A stretch of DNA of 64,000 bases from a bacterium (lineage in GTDB: Bacteria > JAJVIF01), in assembly GCA_022072165.1 (NCBI GenBank), contig JAJVIF010000003.1, forward strand, positions 248,001 through 312,000, read 5' to 3'. The notes below the pieces were generated by a model, which was not told the origin of the DNA, searched no databases, and saw nothing but the letters and a program-made list of their open reading frames with translations. Of this stretch, positions 33,132-43,050 are shown piece after piece (position 1 is the first letter of the stretch; each line of letters starts with the position of its first letter). Position numbers and translations under genes: made by a program.

Positions 33132-34093
33132 GCATCACGATCATCCTTGGCTACCTGCTCCTGGGAGCGGGGGCGGCGTTCTTCATCTGGTCCGATGCCG
33201 AGTTCCGGCCCATCGAGCGGCTCCCCTTTGCGGTCCTGGGGTTCCTGGCCTGGCCCCTGGCGCTGCCGTGGTACCTCATTACCCGCCCTGAGAGCGTGGT
33301 CCAGGACCTGACGTACTCCAAGAGCCACCAGCATTACAAGGACTATGTGAAGCAGAAGGGCCGGGACATCGGCGAAGGGGTCGCCGCCGATCTGGAGCGA
33401 CGCGAAGAAGAAGCGCGACTGGAGAAGGAACGCGCGGAGAAACGTCGCAGGGAGCAGGGCCCACAGGCCTTTGAGGAGGAAGACGACGACGAGCCCAAGG
33501 TCCAGAAGGTTGTCATCGGCGACCGCCCACCCCCTGCTGCTGCTCCAACTGGCCCCTGGGGCAACCTGCCCGGGGAGGAGGGGACCCCTGCTCTCCCCAC
33601 CGCGCCGCGTCAGGGCTATGCCGGGGACACCCGGATCGGGAGCAGTGTCCGGGACCGCATCTACGGCACCGGAGGTCATGCCTTTGAGGAGGGGGGACAT
33701 TCTCCCGCTGAACAATCTTCCTCGCAACAAGCTTCTGAAGCGCCGAAGCCAGCCGCGGGTGGCTGGGCGCTGGAGCCTCCGGCTCCCCCATCACCTGCCC
33801 CGCCCGCGCCCCGGCAGGCCGAGCCCCCCACCAGAGCATCGATCCGGTCGCGGCTTTATGGCGATGAAGATCTCGCGGTACCGGGCATCGAGGAACCCCG
33901 CCCCCCCTTTCAGGACCACAATCTGGAGCGGCTGATCGAGGATGGCCAGCTTCGGGAAGCGCATCGGGTAGCCAAGCGGATGCTGGAAATCGCGGCGCGT
34001 CTGGGAGAAGCCGAGAAGCAGGCCGCGTATCAGCAATACTTCCAGGACCTGGAGCGTCGGATCGCCGCCTCGGAGGTCCCGCTGGACGATTAG
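33128..34093 (+). CDS. membrane protein coupled to parB, unknown function
   Basis: A 321-residue protein whose ATG overlaps the parB stop (ATGA), so it is made with ParB. Two hydrophobic segments lie in the first 55 residues, then a highly charged helical region (about 75-125, coiled-coil-like with many Glu/Arg), a long disordered Pro/Ala/Gly-rich middle containing two similar short motifs (SSVRDRIYG and ASIRSRLYG), and a helical C-terminus (NLERLIEDGQLREAHRVAKRMLEIA) resembling a TPR-like pair. I recognise no family. The position suggests a membrane partner in chromosome segregation or cell-pole organisation, which is inference only. Confidence 0.7.
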   Translation: MSITIILGYLLLGAGAAFFIWSDAEFRPIERLPFAVLGFLAWPLALPWYLITRPESVVQDLTYSKSHQHYKDYVKQKGRDIGEGVAADLERREEEARLEKERAEKRRREQGPQAFEEEDDDEPKVQKVVIGDRPPPAAAPTGPWGNLPGEEGTPALPTAPRQGYAGDTRIGSSVRDRIYGTGGHAFEEGGHSPAEQSSSQQASEAPKPAAGGWALEPPAPPSPAPPAPRQAEPPTRASIRSRLYGDEDLAVPGIEEPRPPFQDHNLERLIEDGQLREAHRVAKRMLEIAARLGEAEKQAAYQQYFQDLERRIAASEVPLDD

Positions 34094-34359
34094 CGCCGCT
34101 GCCAGGGTCCGGGAATTGTGCACCGGCGGGACAAAATTCATTCTACCCCGGATAGAACGTCCCGGCATCCGGGAGTACACTATCGGTCCGGTGGGAGCCC
34201 ACTCTTCCATCGAGCATCAGGCCCTGTCCGAAGTCGCCAGTCGTGCGGCGGCGTAAGGCAAGTCCGTCCCCAACCCCTGATGCGCCATCGTCCGTGCATG
34301 CCACATCGTCGTCGGTCCGCCGGCCGCCATTGTGCCGGTGCTAAGGGAGGCCAGTCATC
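34094..34359. other. 266-bp intergenic region with a weak hairpin
   Basis: CCCGGAT (34147-34153) pairs with ATCCGGG (34167-34173) past the end of the parAB operon; there is no U-tract. The remainder must contain the promoter for the lipoprotein at 34360, but no clear box was found. No gene is seen. Confidence 0.35.
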
Positions 34360-36771
34360 GTGTCGGGTTTGTGTGTCGCTCCCCTGAAGTTTGGGGTCTG
34401 CTTGCTGTCGTTGCTCATCCTCGCGGGTTGCGCCGGAGGTTCGCCAAACACGGTCCAGCCCAGCGGAATGGAAACCGGCACCGGCGGCCTGGTGCTGCCA
34501 ACTCCGGAGAATCCGATGCTCGGCGCGGCCCTTATGGCCGGGACCCTGCGTGTCGACGCGACATCGCTGACCGCAACGCTGATTCCGGATCATCAGGGCG
34601 CCCTGGATTTTCCACTGGACATCACACCGTACCTGACCATCTCCCCTGGCTTCGACTGCTTTCGGGCGCTGTCGGTGAAGCGTGGCCCTGGAGGCACCAT
34701 TGATCTGGAACTGGGGCTGCGGCATCCGTTTGACCCCGCCCTGCGCCCGGACCTGGATCCCTTTGATCCCCGACTGATCCTGGGGACCGGTGGGGCGACC
34801 CAGTTTGGGCGGTTGCCACTGGGGAAAGATGGCGCAGCGCCTCGCGTGACCCTGCAGGGGGTCCCGAATGCCGATGGCTACACCGGACGGTTTAAAGAGC
34901 TGGTGGGGACGACGCAGGCCGGGACGAAGAACCCCTATATCGATTTCTTCACCGACACCAATCCTGATCCGCTGGTCATTGGCGCGCAGGTGCCGTTTCA
35001 CCGCATGGCTGCTGGTGCCCCGGAAGATCGTCAGATCCTTCGCCTGAATCCGGCGGTGCTGGGGAATGTCATCGAGCTGCGGTGGATCATCGAAGCCGCC
35101 TATGGGCAGTCGGCCACCCGGGCGAACCGCTTCTCGCCGGTCTATCGCAACCCGCAGTTCAACCGCAAGGAGCCGTATGCCGTCCGCGTGCAGGTCGTGT
35201 CGAACACCCTGCAGGAGGGAGAGGTCAACACCGAGGCGACCGTGCTGGTGGAGGTCGAGGACTGGCAGCAGGGTGCGCCGGTGGCGGCGGATCCGGAGAA
35301 TCCTGCTCCGAACGAAGTGGAAGCCTCGAGCGACTTTAGCCGTCTCATCTTCGACCTGCCGGGACTCACGCCGGCCACCATCCAGCGCAACGCTGCCGAA
35401 AGCGGGTCCGGGACTGCGGGCGATCCGTTCCGCTTCACATTCGATATCACCAACGACGGCACTTTCACCGCAGGCTCCTATGCCGGGCTGGTTCTGGTGG
35501 AAGACGAGCTGGATCCCTTTACGGCCGACCTGGAGTACCGGGTCTTCCAGAGCTTCAGCCTGACGGTACTGGAAGAAAATCCACCCCCGCAAAAGGGGAC
35601 CTGGGACTGGAGTGGCGCGACGCAGCAGGTGAGTCAGCAGCCGGGGCTCTCCTACCTTTGGCCCAAAGAAGGCATCGCGATTGACTCGCTGGGACGTTCC
35701 CATGTGGTCTGGACTGATGATTCCAGCGGGAACGATCAGGCGTTTTATGCCCGTCAGACAAGTCCGGGGGCGACGACTTTCACCTCTGCTGAAGCGCTGG
35801 CACCGGCACCTTCGCTCTATCCCACCATCGCCATCGACAGCACCGACCAGGTGCATGTGGTCTGGGAGGATGGCCGGGGACTGGCGAACGGCTCGAACAT
35901 TCGGTATGCCTCGCGTCTCGCCACTGGCAACGTCAATGCCGGTGAGATTCCGCTCACCAGTGTGGCGGAAAATGTCTTTGCGATCTTCCCCAAGGTCGCC
36001 ATTCGGCCAGGGGGCGGCGCACATGTGGTGTGGGCTGAGAATCGCACGGACCCCCAGGTGAATCCCTTTGGAGTCGCGGACTTCGGGGTGTACTACGCCC
36101 AGGTCGATTTGCCATCCATCAACAGTCCGGGGGTCGGCACCGCCGCTGCCGTGATTGATGTGGCGCTGTCGCAGGGCTTTCCGAATCTGGTGGCGGTGGG
36201 CGGGACCGTCCATGTGGCCTATCAGGAAAATGCCCTGAACGGCACCGGTAACCGGCGGGTGTGGCACATCGCGGGAGATGGCGCAACGTTCGGGACACCG
36301 GTCGCGGTGACGAACGCCGGCATCGATGCCGGGCAGCCGGACCTCGATGCCACGAGTCTGGGCGTCCTGTGGCTGGTCTGCTCCCGCGGCGGCGCCAGCG
36401 GTCCGATCCTGCTCACCAGCAGCGACGACAGCGGTGCCACCTGGAACCCCATCACGACATTCTCCGAGGGGGGAACCCCGGGCTACACGCAGTATGGTCC
36501 CGACATCGCTATCGATGTGCAGGACAATCTCCATGTGGTGTGGCATGAGTTCCTGCCAGCCACCCTGGACCTCGGTCGGGTGCAGCAGCGGACGCAGTAC
36601 TTTGATGGCGAGTTGCTGCCGACCCAGTTCGTCACCCCGGCCGGGGAGTTTGCCGGCTGGCCGAGCCTGGCGGTGGCCCCGAATCGCAATCTGGCGGTGG
36701 CGTATCAACGCTGGACTGGCACGGATTACGAGGTCTTCCACCAGGTCGGGGTGTACACGCCGACTCCGTAG
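34360..36771 (+). CDS. modular lipoprotein A: shared N-module plus beta-propeller
   Basis: An 803-residue predicted lipoprotein (GTG start; hydrophobic segment ending in lipobox LILAGC, Cys about 24). Residues about 60-410 form the module shared with the proteins at 36861, 39865 and 54230: FDCFRALSV, LGLRHPF, PNADGY, KNPYIDFF, VEVEDWQQGAP, then a PGL segment and YRVFQSFSLTV. From about 425 on, six repeats of the type (I/V)A(I/V)DxxxxxHVVWxD/E (IAIDSLGRSHVVW, IAIDSTDQVHVVW, VAIRPGGGAHVVW and so on) form a six-bladed sialidase-like propeller. No sialidase catalytic residues are evident. Probably surface exposed; ligand unknown. Confidence 0.82.
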   Translation: MSGLCVAPLKFGVCLLSLLILAGCAGGSPNTVQPSGMETGTGGLVLPTPENPMLGAALMAGTLRVDATSLTATLIPDHQGALDFPLDITPYLTISPGFDCFRALSVKRGPGGTIDLELGLRHPFDPALRPDLDPFDPRLILGTGGATQFGRLPLGKDGAAPRVTLQGVPNADGYTGRFKELVGTTQAGTKNPYIDFFTDTNPDPLVIGAQVPFHRMAAGAPEDRQILRLNPAVLGNVIELRWIIEAAYGQSATRANRFSPVYRNPQFNRKEPYAVRVQVVSNTLQEGEVNTEATVLVEVEDWQQGAPVAADPENPAPNEVEASSDFSRLIFDLPGLTPATIQRNAAESGSGTAGDPFRFTFDITNDGTFTAGSYAGLVLVEDELDPFTADLEYRVFQSFSLTVLEENPPPQKGTWDWSGATQQVSQQPGLSYLWPKEGIAIDSLGRSHVVWTDDSSGNDQAFYARQTSPGATTFTSAEALAPAPSLYPTIAIDSTDQVHVVWEDGRGLANGSNIRYASRLATGNVNAGEIPLTSVAENVFAIFPKVAIRPGGGAHVVWAENRTDPQVNPFGVADFGVYYAQVDLPSINSPGVGTAAAVIDVALSQGFPNLVAVGGTVHVAYQENALNGTGNRRVWHIAGDGATFGTPVAVTNAGIDAGQPDLDATSLGVLWLVCSRGGASGPILLTSSDDSGATWNPITTFSEGGTPGYTQYGPDIAIDVQDNLHVVWHEFLPATLDLGRVQQRTQYFDGELLPTQFVTPAGEFAGWPSLAVAPNRNLAVAYQRWTGTDYEVFHQVGVYTPTP

Positions 36772-36785
36772 GTAACACCTTCTGA

Positions 36786-36852
36786 ACAGGGCGCGATGAC
36801 AGGGTCCAGCCCCATCAACAGGGCGCGATGAATCGCGCCCCTGGCATGTCCC
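36786..36852 (+). repeat. dispersed composite palindromic repeat, copy 1
   Basis: A half unit ACAGGGCGCGATGA at 36786-36799 is followed 32 bp later by a full unit at 36818-36847 whose core GGGCGCGAT-GA-ATCGCGCCC (36821-36840) is a perfect 9-bp hairpin with a 2-nt loop, then CCTGGCATGTCCC-like sequence. The last 36 bases (36817-36852) are identical to those of copy 3. It lies between two convergent lipoprotein genes and may also end their transcripts. Confidence 0.8.
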
Positions 36853-36860
36853 AGAGGGCG

Positions 36861-39653
36861 TCACATGTCCGGGAACGACATCGTGACAGCCGCCATGTCA
36901 TCCGGGGGATACGGCAGCCCGCAGTCGTCGCTGACACTGATGGTGAACTGGTAGGTGTTGCCCCGGGCTGAGGTGGTGACCGTTCCTGAGAGGATCGCGG
37001 TCTGGGGGTTGAACTGGAGTCCAGGCGGCAGGATGCCGTTGCTGACCCACGTGATACTGCCGGTACCAGTCGAAGTCTTGAACTCGTAGCTAAAGGGGAG
37101 ACCGACCTCCGGCAGAGGGGGAGTCCCTTCGGTGATCAGCGGTGTCGCTGGACAGGGGAACTGGATCACCGTTTCCCAGACATCGCGCTGCTCCAGATAG
37201 CAGGTGTCGCGGACTTCCACCTGGAAATACCAGGTGCCGCCTCCGTCCAAAGGATCAGGGAAGAAGCTGATCGTGCCATCCGGAGCAAGGGAGAAATTGC
37301 GCGGCACTGTTTGAGGAGTCAGGAGACTCCAGGTGAGTGTCCCCTGGCCCCCTGTAGCGTTGATTTTCGAGCTGTACTGCTGATTCCAGGAGATGGGAGG
37401 GAGGGGGGTCGGCACGATGACCGGCGGCGGAGCGCACTGGATCGGGAGATAGAGCTGCGCCGTCACCGGCGTACCTGTCGCGCACTGATCAGCGACCCGC
37501 ACCGTAAACGTGATGATGGACCCCTCGGCCGAAGGAAGGGCAGCGCCGCTGAAGCTCCCATTGGATTGCAGGGTGAGTCCTGCGGCGGCCAGTGCTGGTG
37601 CACCGCTGATGACACTCCAGCTGAGCGGCGCTTCACCCACCGCCTGCAAAGGTGCCGGGTGCTGCCCGACTGCGATCGGAGGAATCGTGCTGGTGAGAAT
37701 CTCCAGCGGTGTGCAGGGGATGTCGAGGTCGAAAGTCTTTTGGCTGCTCTGCTGGGAGGGACAGGCATCCCGCACCGTCACCGCGAACGTGTAAGACTGC
37801 CCACTGGCACTGTCGGCAGGGGTGCCACTGATGACACCGGCGGGACTCAGTACCAGCCCTGCAGGCAGGGTACTTCCGGGAGACAGCTGCCAGGTCAGGG
37901 GGAGTCGCCCCCCTTCAGCGGCGAGGGTCTGTATGTACACCACACCCCGTGTTGCCGATGGCAAGGGTGACGGTGTCGTGATCAGCGGATCGGGCTCATC
38001 GCAGAGATCACCGCTGTTGGTCCGGACACGCAGGGTCCAGCCGGCGTTGACCTCGGCTGGCGGATTGCCGCTGTCCCGGACCCGGACGCCGAGGGCGACA
38101 CTGCCGAGAGGTGGTGCGGGTATCCCACTGAGGGTCCCGGTTGACGGATGCAGTTGCAGCCATGACGGGGCCGGTCCGGTCAGGGTGTAGGTGTAGGGCT
38201 TCACGCCGCCAAACGCCTCGAACTGATGCGCGATGGGGACCCCCGTGACCGCTTCCAGGACCAGCACGCCGGGGTCGAGGACCAGGAGAGGTCGCTGGAC
38301 CTCAATGGTCGCGACCTGCCAGGTCCGGACACGTCGTTCCTGCACGATGCTGCTGCGATCCAGCATCAGGGTGCTGTAAGGGTCACGTTGATCCACGACT
38401 GTCACCAGCGCGTGCAGGAGCCCGGCGGGAGGAATGATTTCCGGAGTCAGGGCGATGGTGCGTCGCAAGGGGGTCGTGCCACGGCCGGTCCCCTCAAAAC
38501 CCGTGAAAACCACTTCGCTGTTCAGCATCCCCGGCACTTCCACATAAGCCCGCTGCACCTGGCTGTTGAACGGCACCATATCCCGGGGCGTGGCATCGGG
38601 GGTCCAGGTCGGGTGGATGATCGCCGCCTGCTGCCAGTCCCAGATGTCGAGGGTGAGATCGGTTTTGCGATCCACAGGCGTGAGCAGGAGGGGTGTCGCG
38701 GAGGCCTGGACCCGCCAGGGGGCCAGCAGATTTCCCGCCGGGAGCTGATACACGGGGCGCTGACGTACGGCGGTCCGCAGTAAATCGCCCTCTGCCGGAT
38801 CCGCTCCTGCTTTGTTCATATAGCTGGCGAGGAGAGCGACCTGGAGATTCACGCTGGTGCGGTCTTTGAGGTGAAGCTGGACCTGCAGAATTCGCTCCTC
38901 ACCTTGTCGCAGGCTGTTGAACCCCTGAGCGGTGGTGAGATTGGGGAAACCATTGACGGCCTCGGGGTCGAAGTTGCCGGTGGGGTCAGTCTGCGGTGAG
39001 CGCGAAAAGATGATGTACGGATCCAGTGTCGCGGCATTGGTGAGATCGACTGCTTCAAACCAGGGCTCCAGGAGATCCGTGTAGCCATCGGGGGGGAACT
39101 GCCCGCTGCCCCAGGTCAGGAACCCGGGCTCGAGGCGTTCGCCCGACTGCGGAAAGAGGGTGGTGTATCCGGCATCGGTGCGGTTATGGACCAGGAGCAT
39201 GGCATCGAAGACGTGCAGGTCGAGCCGCTCGCCGGGTCCAAAAGAGCCGGCGCTCGCCGGCAATGGGAAGGGATGTCGTAGCCGGACCGTGGCGGTCAGT
39301 GTTTCGCCCTGGACGCTCAAGCCCTCGATGCGAAAGCAGTCCGCACAGTCGCCCCGGAAAAATGCCGTGGTATCGACCGCGTAGTTCTTGCCATCCCCCA
39401 GCGCTCCCAGCGACCGGGACGGGAGAATCTCGAAAGCGGGCGGATCCAGGGTAGCGCGGACGTCATAGAGCCCCAGGGGGACCGGGGCATCAGTGCCCAG
39501 CGCTGCTCCAATGGAGAGCGCCGGGGTCTGCGACGGCTCAGGTGCAGTCCCGAGGGGGGCAGAGCGAGGTCCGGCACACCCAACCCACAAGATCGCTGCT
39601 GTCAGACAACAGATGACAGACCGGCCTGCGGCCAGATGCTCTTGTATCGCCAT
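36861..39653 (-). CDS. modular lipoprotein B: shared N-module plus five Ig-like domains
   Basis: A 930-residue lipoprotein (lipobox LWVGC, Cys about 26; GGAAGG before the ATG at 39653). The shared N-terminal module shows CADCFRI, RLRHPF, RLDLHVFDAMLLV, DPYIIF and LDIWDWQQAAII, ending at about residue 455 with TWQVATIEV. Then come five consecutive putative immunoglobulin-like (He_PIG) domains of about 85-100 residues, each with the G(L/F)xLxxxGxxSG-type turn (LSGIPAPPLG, ISGTPADSAS, FSGAALPSAE, ISFFPDPLDG, LSGTVTTSAR) and most closing with VxVxDxC. Such domains usually act as stalks or adhesive surfaces. Convergent with lipoprotein A. Confidence 0.82.
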   Translation of the reverse strand: MAIQEHLAAGRSVICCLTAAILWVGCAGPRSAPLGTAPEPSQTPALSIGAALGTDAPVPLGLYDVRATLDPPAFEILPSRSLGALGDGKNYAVDTTAFFRGDCADCFRIEGLSVQGETLTATVRLRHPFPLPASAGSFGPGERLDLHVFDAMLLVHNRTDAGYTTLFPQSGERLEPGFLTWGSGQFPPDGYTDLLEPWFEAVDLTNAATLDPYIIFSRSPQTDPTGNFDPEAVNGFPNLTTAQGFNSLRQGEERILQVQLHLKDRTSVNLQVALLASYMNKAGADPAEGDLLRTAVRQRPVYQLPAGNLLAPWRVQASATPLLLTPVDRKTDLTLDIWDWQQAAIIHPTWTPDATPRDMVPFNSQVQRAYVEVPGMLNSEVVFTGFEGTGRGTTPLRRTIALTPEIIPPAGLLHALVTVVDQRDPYSTLMLDRSSIVQERRVRTWQVATIEVQRPLLVLDPGVLVLEAVTGVPIAHQFEAFGGVKPYTYTLTGPAPSWLQLHPSTGTLSGIPAPPLGSVALGVRVRDSGNPPAEVNAGWTLRVRTNSGDLCDEPDPLITTPSPLPSATRGVVYIQTLAAEGGRLPLTWQLSPGSTLPAGLVLSPAGVISGTPADSASGQSYTFAVTVRDACPSQQSSQKTFDLDIPCTPLEILTSTIPPIAVGQHPAPLQAVGEAPLSWSVISGAPALAAAGLTLQSNGSFSGAALPSAEGSIITFTVRVADQCATGTPVTAQLYLPIQCAPPPVIVPTPLPPISWNQQYSSKINATGGQGTLTWSLLTPQTVPRNFSLAPDGTISFFPDPLDGGGTWYFQVEVRDTCYLEQRDVWETVIQFPCPATPLITEGTPPLPEVGLPFSYEFKTSTGTGSITWVSNGILPPGLQFNPQTAILSGTVTTSARGNTYQFTISVSDDCGLPYPPDDMAAVTMSFPDM

Positions 39654-39814
39654 GTCCGGGTACCTTCCCTGGCTCCGGTGGAATCGTCCCTTTGGCAAAC
39701 AGTCACGCAGGCCAGGCGATCTGTCGACAGACCTGCGCTGATCCCTCAGCGCAGGAGGCAGCCTGTCGACCTGCCTCTTAATACAACTGTATCTGTGTCA
39801 GGAAAAAAGCACAA

Positions 39815-39838
39815 GCACCCCGGACGTGTCCGGGGTGC
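39815..39838 (-). terminator. rho-independent terminator
   Basis: GCACCCCGGA (39815-39824) pairs perfectly with TCCGGGGTGC (39829-39838) around a 4-nt loop; on the minus strand TTGTGCTTTTTT follows. It lies 27 bp after the stop of lipoprotein C. Confidence 0.8.
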
Positions 39839-39864
39839 CAGTTGAAGTGACAGCCGAGAAGGGG

Positions 39865-42294
39865 CTAGTTCGCGAAGACCAACTGGTTCCCCGGCGCAAC
39901 CGTGGCGTACACCATCGTGTTGTCGGCCCGGTAGCAGGTCATCCCCTCGGCCACAAAGGCCGAGTTGACGTTGTAGGTGTAGAGCAGGTTGACGGTGGAG
40001 GGCGGGACAAACTCGTAGACCGGGATCTGGTGCGGCGGCAGCGGACTGCCGCTCATGGTCCAGGAGAGGTGGATGAAACCATCGCGGTCTACAGCAATGG
40101 CGCAGTTTTGTCCACCACCGGTCAGCTGTGATCCGCCGAAGCCCAAAATCGCTTGCGTATGCGGATTGATGATGGTCCAGGCACGCCCGGCAGTCCGGCT
40201 CCCGGGAGTCGAGAGGTAGAGGAGGTCGCCGACGTTCTCCATGTCATAGGTGGAGGGGAACGGGGTGATGTTCCAGCCGCCAATGGTAGCGCCAGTCGCC
40301 AGATTGAACTGCGTGACGGAGAAGGGGTTGCTCGTGAAGTCGCAGCCCCAGAATGTACCGTCATCCAGGTAGCTAATGGCCTTGGAGGTGAAGAACTGGC
40401 GGTTGGACGCATAAATCACCCCCCCGTTGAGGTCATAGGTAACAGTGTCGTTGGTGGTCAGATCGTAGTCCGCACTCACGGTGACCCGGTTTGTCACTTC
40501 ATGGACGGTGATGCCCCGCATCGGACCCGAGGCAATTTCGGTGAAGCCGACGGTCCAACTGCGTAAAAACGTGCCCGCTGAGGAGTAGACCCGGACTTCG
40601 CGGGTGCTGCCTGTGGAGAGGAAGACTTCCCCAGTTCCCTGATGGCAGTCGAGGCTGGACACCGACGAGAGGCTGGTGCTGCTGACGACTTCTGGCTTCA
40701 CGATGACTTCACAGGTGTTGGTGCTGTCGATGCCGTCCTGCGAGCAGCTCACATAGGTCCGGCCCATGCCGATGCCGGTCCCGACATTCGCGACAAAACT
40801 CATGACATCGGTCATCGACGACTCCCAGGTGGCGGTGGTGGAGATGTCCTCGACGAATGGGGCCTCATCAAAGGTGCCGATGGCGGTAAAGGTAATGGCT
40901 TCCGCCGGTCCCTGAGCAATGATCTGTCGGGTGGCCGGAGTGATATCAATCGAGACCAGCTGGCGGGTCGGGAGATTGGTGCCGACGCTGAAAGTGACGG
41001 CCTGATAGGTGGCGAAGCGGGTGACACTCACCGGGTCGATGGTCGCGCCGGTCTGGCTGGAGAGCGCATCGGTGGCACCGCCCGCGTTGATGCCGGTCTG
41101 TCGGTTGTCACTCACACAAATCAGCGCGACATAGTCACCCTCGCCAGCGCTTAGCTCATTGAAGAGCTGACTGCTGTACGTCAGGGGATCATTCTCCCGG
41201 CCTGTGCCAGAGAGGGGAGCGCCCATGTTCAGGGTCGAGTTGCGGACGCCGGGGGCGACCAGCTCCACCTGGGTCACCTCGCTGGCGCCCCGGATCGCGC
41301 CGATGTTCCCGAGAGCCGGGTCGATCACGCCGCCATGCTGCCAGTCCCAGACCCGGACATCGACGGTCGCGCTGGAGCTGGGGTCGTTCCCGGTCAGGCT
41401 GTTGGTGGCGGTCGGAATCTCCGCTTCCACCCGCCAGGGAGCCTTACTGTTGAATTCGGGGAGGGGATACCGGGGATCCAGCCGCTGAGTGCGTCCGGTG
41501 ACACTCGCGCCATAGGCACAGGTGAAGAGGAAGGTCAGTCGCTGCGGACCATCGGTGGGGAGGATGCCGAGGACGACTTCGCTGGTGACATCAGCCCCCA
41601 TGGGAAAGACGTTGTACCCGGTGGGTGCCTGCAGGTCCGCGAAGCCATTGGGATTCGAGGCGCTCCAGTTGCCGGTGGTGCGGTCTTCGTTGAGCATCAC
41701 ATAGGGCCAGGCGGAGGCGGTGTAGGTGGGGTCGAGACTCTGCACGACACTGGTCAACAGCGGGGAGTACCCGGCAGCGTTGGCCACCAGTCGTGTCGGC
41801 AGGGTCGCGCTGCCGCTGGCGAAGGCGCCGGGGAAATTGCCGAGGTTGCCTGCCACCAGAACTGCCGCATCAAAGACATGCAGATCGAGGCGATTCACCC
41901 CACTGATGGGAAGCTGCGGATTGCCGGGCTGGAAGGGATGCCGGGCGTTGACCTTCAGCACGATCTGGCCATCGCCATTGCGAGTCACACCCGTGACGCC
42001 GAAGCAGTTTTTGCAGGGCGCGCCATCAAGGAAGCCGGTGGCGTTGAGCCAGAAATTGTCGCCGAACGCGGTGGGGACCCTGACCGGATTCGCCTCGGCG
42101 GTGAGCGCGACGGGGTCGATGTCTACAGTTATCGCACCCAGGAGCCCGACATCCGGCGGGAGCACGACAGCAGCCGGGACGCCGGCACCGGGAGCCTGTT
42201 GGGTCGCGGCAGGGTTCGTGGGTGCTCCCCCCTGACAGGCGAGACCGCCGAGAAGATGCAATGTCAGTAAGGCGGCCAGTGAATGCAGGCGCAT
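39865..42294 (-). CDS. modular lipoprotein C: shared N-module plus Ig-like and propeller domains
   Basis: An 809-residue lipoprotein with signal segment LHSLAALLTLHLLGGLAC (lipobox Cys about 20). The shared module is easy to follow: CKNCFGV, NARHPF, RLDLHVFDAAVLV, ANAAGY, WPYVML, VRVWDWQHGGVI, PGVRNSTL, and TYQAVTFSV at about residue 430. A BIG2-like Ig domain follows (IDITPATRQIIAQGPAEAITFTAIG, to about 530), then repeated beta segments resembling an NHL/YVTN-type propeller (for example FLSTGSTREVRVYSSAG). It is preceded by lipoprotein-unrelated nitroreductase on the same strand and ends in a strong terminator. Confidence 0.82.
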   Translation of the reverse strand: MRLHSLAALLTLHLLGGLACQGGAPTNPAATQQAPGAGVPAAVVLPPDVGLLGAITVDIDPVALTAEANPVRVPTAFGDNFWLNATGFLDGAPCKNCFGVTGVTRNGDGQIVLKVNARHPFQPGNPQLPISGVNRLDLHVFDAAVLVAGNLGNFPGAFASGSATLPTRLVANAAGYSPLLTSVVQSLDPTYTASAWPYVMLNEDRTTGNWSASNPNGFADLQAPTGYNVFPMGADVTSEVVLGILPTDGPQRLTFLFTCAYGASVTGRTQRLDPRYPLPEFNSKAPWRVEAEIPTATNSLTGNDPSSSATVDVRVWDWQHGGVIDPALGNIGAIRGASEVTQVELVAPGVRNSTLNMGAPLSGTGRENDPLTYSSQLFNELSAGEGDYVALICVSDNRQTGINAGGATDALSSQTGATIDPVSVTRFATYQAVTFSVGTNLPTRQLVSIDITPATRQIIAQGPAEAITFTAIGTFDEAPFVEDISTTATWESSMTDVMSFVANVGTGIGMGRTYVSCSQDGIDSTNTCEVIVKPEVVSSTSLSSVSSLDCHQGTGEVFLSTGSTREVRVYSSAGTFLRSWTVGFTEIASGPMRGITVHEVTNRVTVSADYDLTTNDTVTYDLNGGVIYASNRQFFTSKAISYLDDGTFWGCDFTSNPFSVTQFNLATGATIGGWNITPFPSTYDMENVGDLLYLSTPGSRTAGRAWTIINPHTQAILGFGGSQLTGGGQNCAIAVDRDGFIHLSWTMSGSPLPPHQIPVYEFVPPSTVNLLYTYNVNSAFVAEGMTCYRADNTMVYATVAPGNQLVFAN

Positions 42295-42372
42295 GAGGAG
42301 ACGTCCTTTGCAGGGTACAGATAGGCCCAAACAGCGGGGAGGTACGCCTCCATTGTAGGTCAGATGCGACCT

Positions 42373-43050
42373 CTAGCGCTGAATCAGGATGTCCGCCAGT
42401 GATTTTTTTGTGAGCTGGGGCACCTGGCAGCCCGGCGCGGGATAACCGATCGGGATCACCACATAGGGCCGCTCGTTCGCCGGACGATCCAACAACTGAT
42501 TGAGGAAGCCCATCGGGCTGGGAGTGTGGGTGAGGGTCGCCAGGCCCATCCAGTGCAGGGCGGCTAGGAGAAAGCCAACCGCGATCCCCACCGACTCCTT
42601 CGTGTAGTAGTGCGTGATCTTGTCCGGAGTACCGTCGGAGGTCGTGGTGAGGCCATAGACCTGCTCGAAGACGACGATCACCCAGGGGGCCTCGGTGAAA
42701 TGCGGCTTCTGCCAATCGGTGCCGATGGGTTCCAGCGCCGCCCGCCAGGCGGGGGTCAGGCGACGGCTATAGGTCTCCCGCTCTTCCGCCTCAGCCGCTT
42801 CCCGCATGGCGGCCCGGAGGGCGGGATCCCCGACCGCGACGAAGGTCCAGGGTTGCTGATTCGCGCCGGAAGGGGCGTATCCGGCAATGGCGATGGCCTG
42901 TTCGATGAGGTGCCAGGAGACCGGGTCGGTGCTGAAGTCGCGGACCGAGCGTCGGGTGACCAGGCGGTCCCGGAACTCGGCAGCGGCGCGGTCCTGCTCA
43001 TCGGGGCGAGGTCGGGTGTAGCGCAGGGGCTCTCGCGGCAGTGGAATCAT
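42373..43050 (-). CDS. nitroreductase family protein
   Basis: A 225-residue FMN-dependent oxidoreductase. It shows the FMN-binding RRSVRDFS and PSGANQQPWTFVAV segments and a C-terminal PIGYPAPGCQVPQL. The overall plan (KESVGIAVGFLLAALHWMGLATLTHTPSPM) is that of the iodotyrosine-deiodinase-like subgroup rather than classic NfsB. The natural substrate is unknown; reduction of quinones, nitro or halo-aromatics is the family range. It is transcribed toward lipoprotein C (79 bp gap). Confidence 0.88.
   Translation of the reverse strand: MIPLPREPLRYTRPRPDEQDRAAAEFRDRLVTRRSVRDFSTDPVSWHLIEQAIAIAGYAPSGANQQPWTFVAVGDPALRAAMREAAEAEERETYSRRLTPAWRAALEPIGTDWQKPHFTEAPWVIVVFEQVYGLTTTSDGTPDKITHYYTKESVGIAVGFLLAALHWMGLATLTHTPSPMGFLNQLLDRPANERPYVVIPIGYPAPGCQVPQLTKKSLADILIQR

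Noticed and set aside
34180-36864. 894-residue minus-strand open frame opposite lipoprotein A
   Set aside because: Complete overlap with a protein whose signal, lipobox and repeats are convincing; the antisense product is Arg/His/Gly-rich and lacks any motif.
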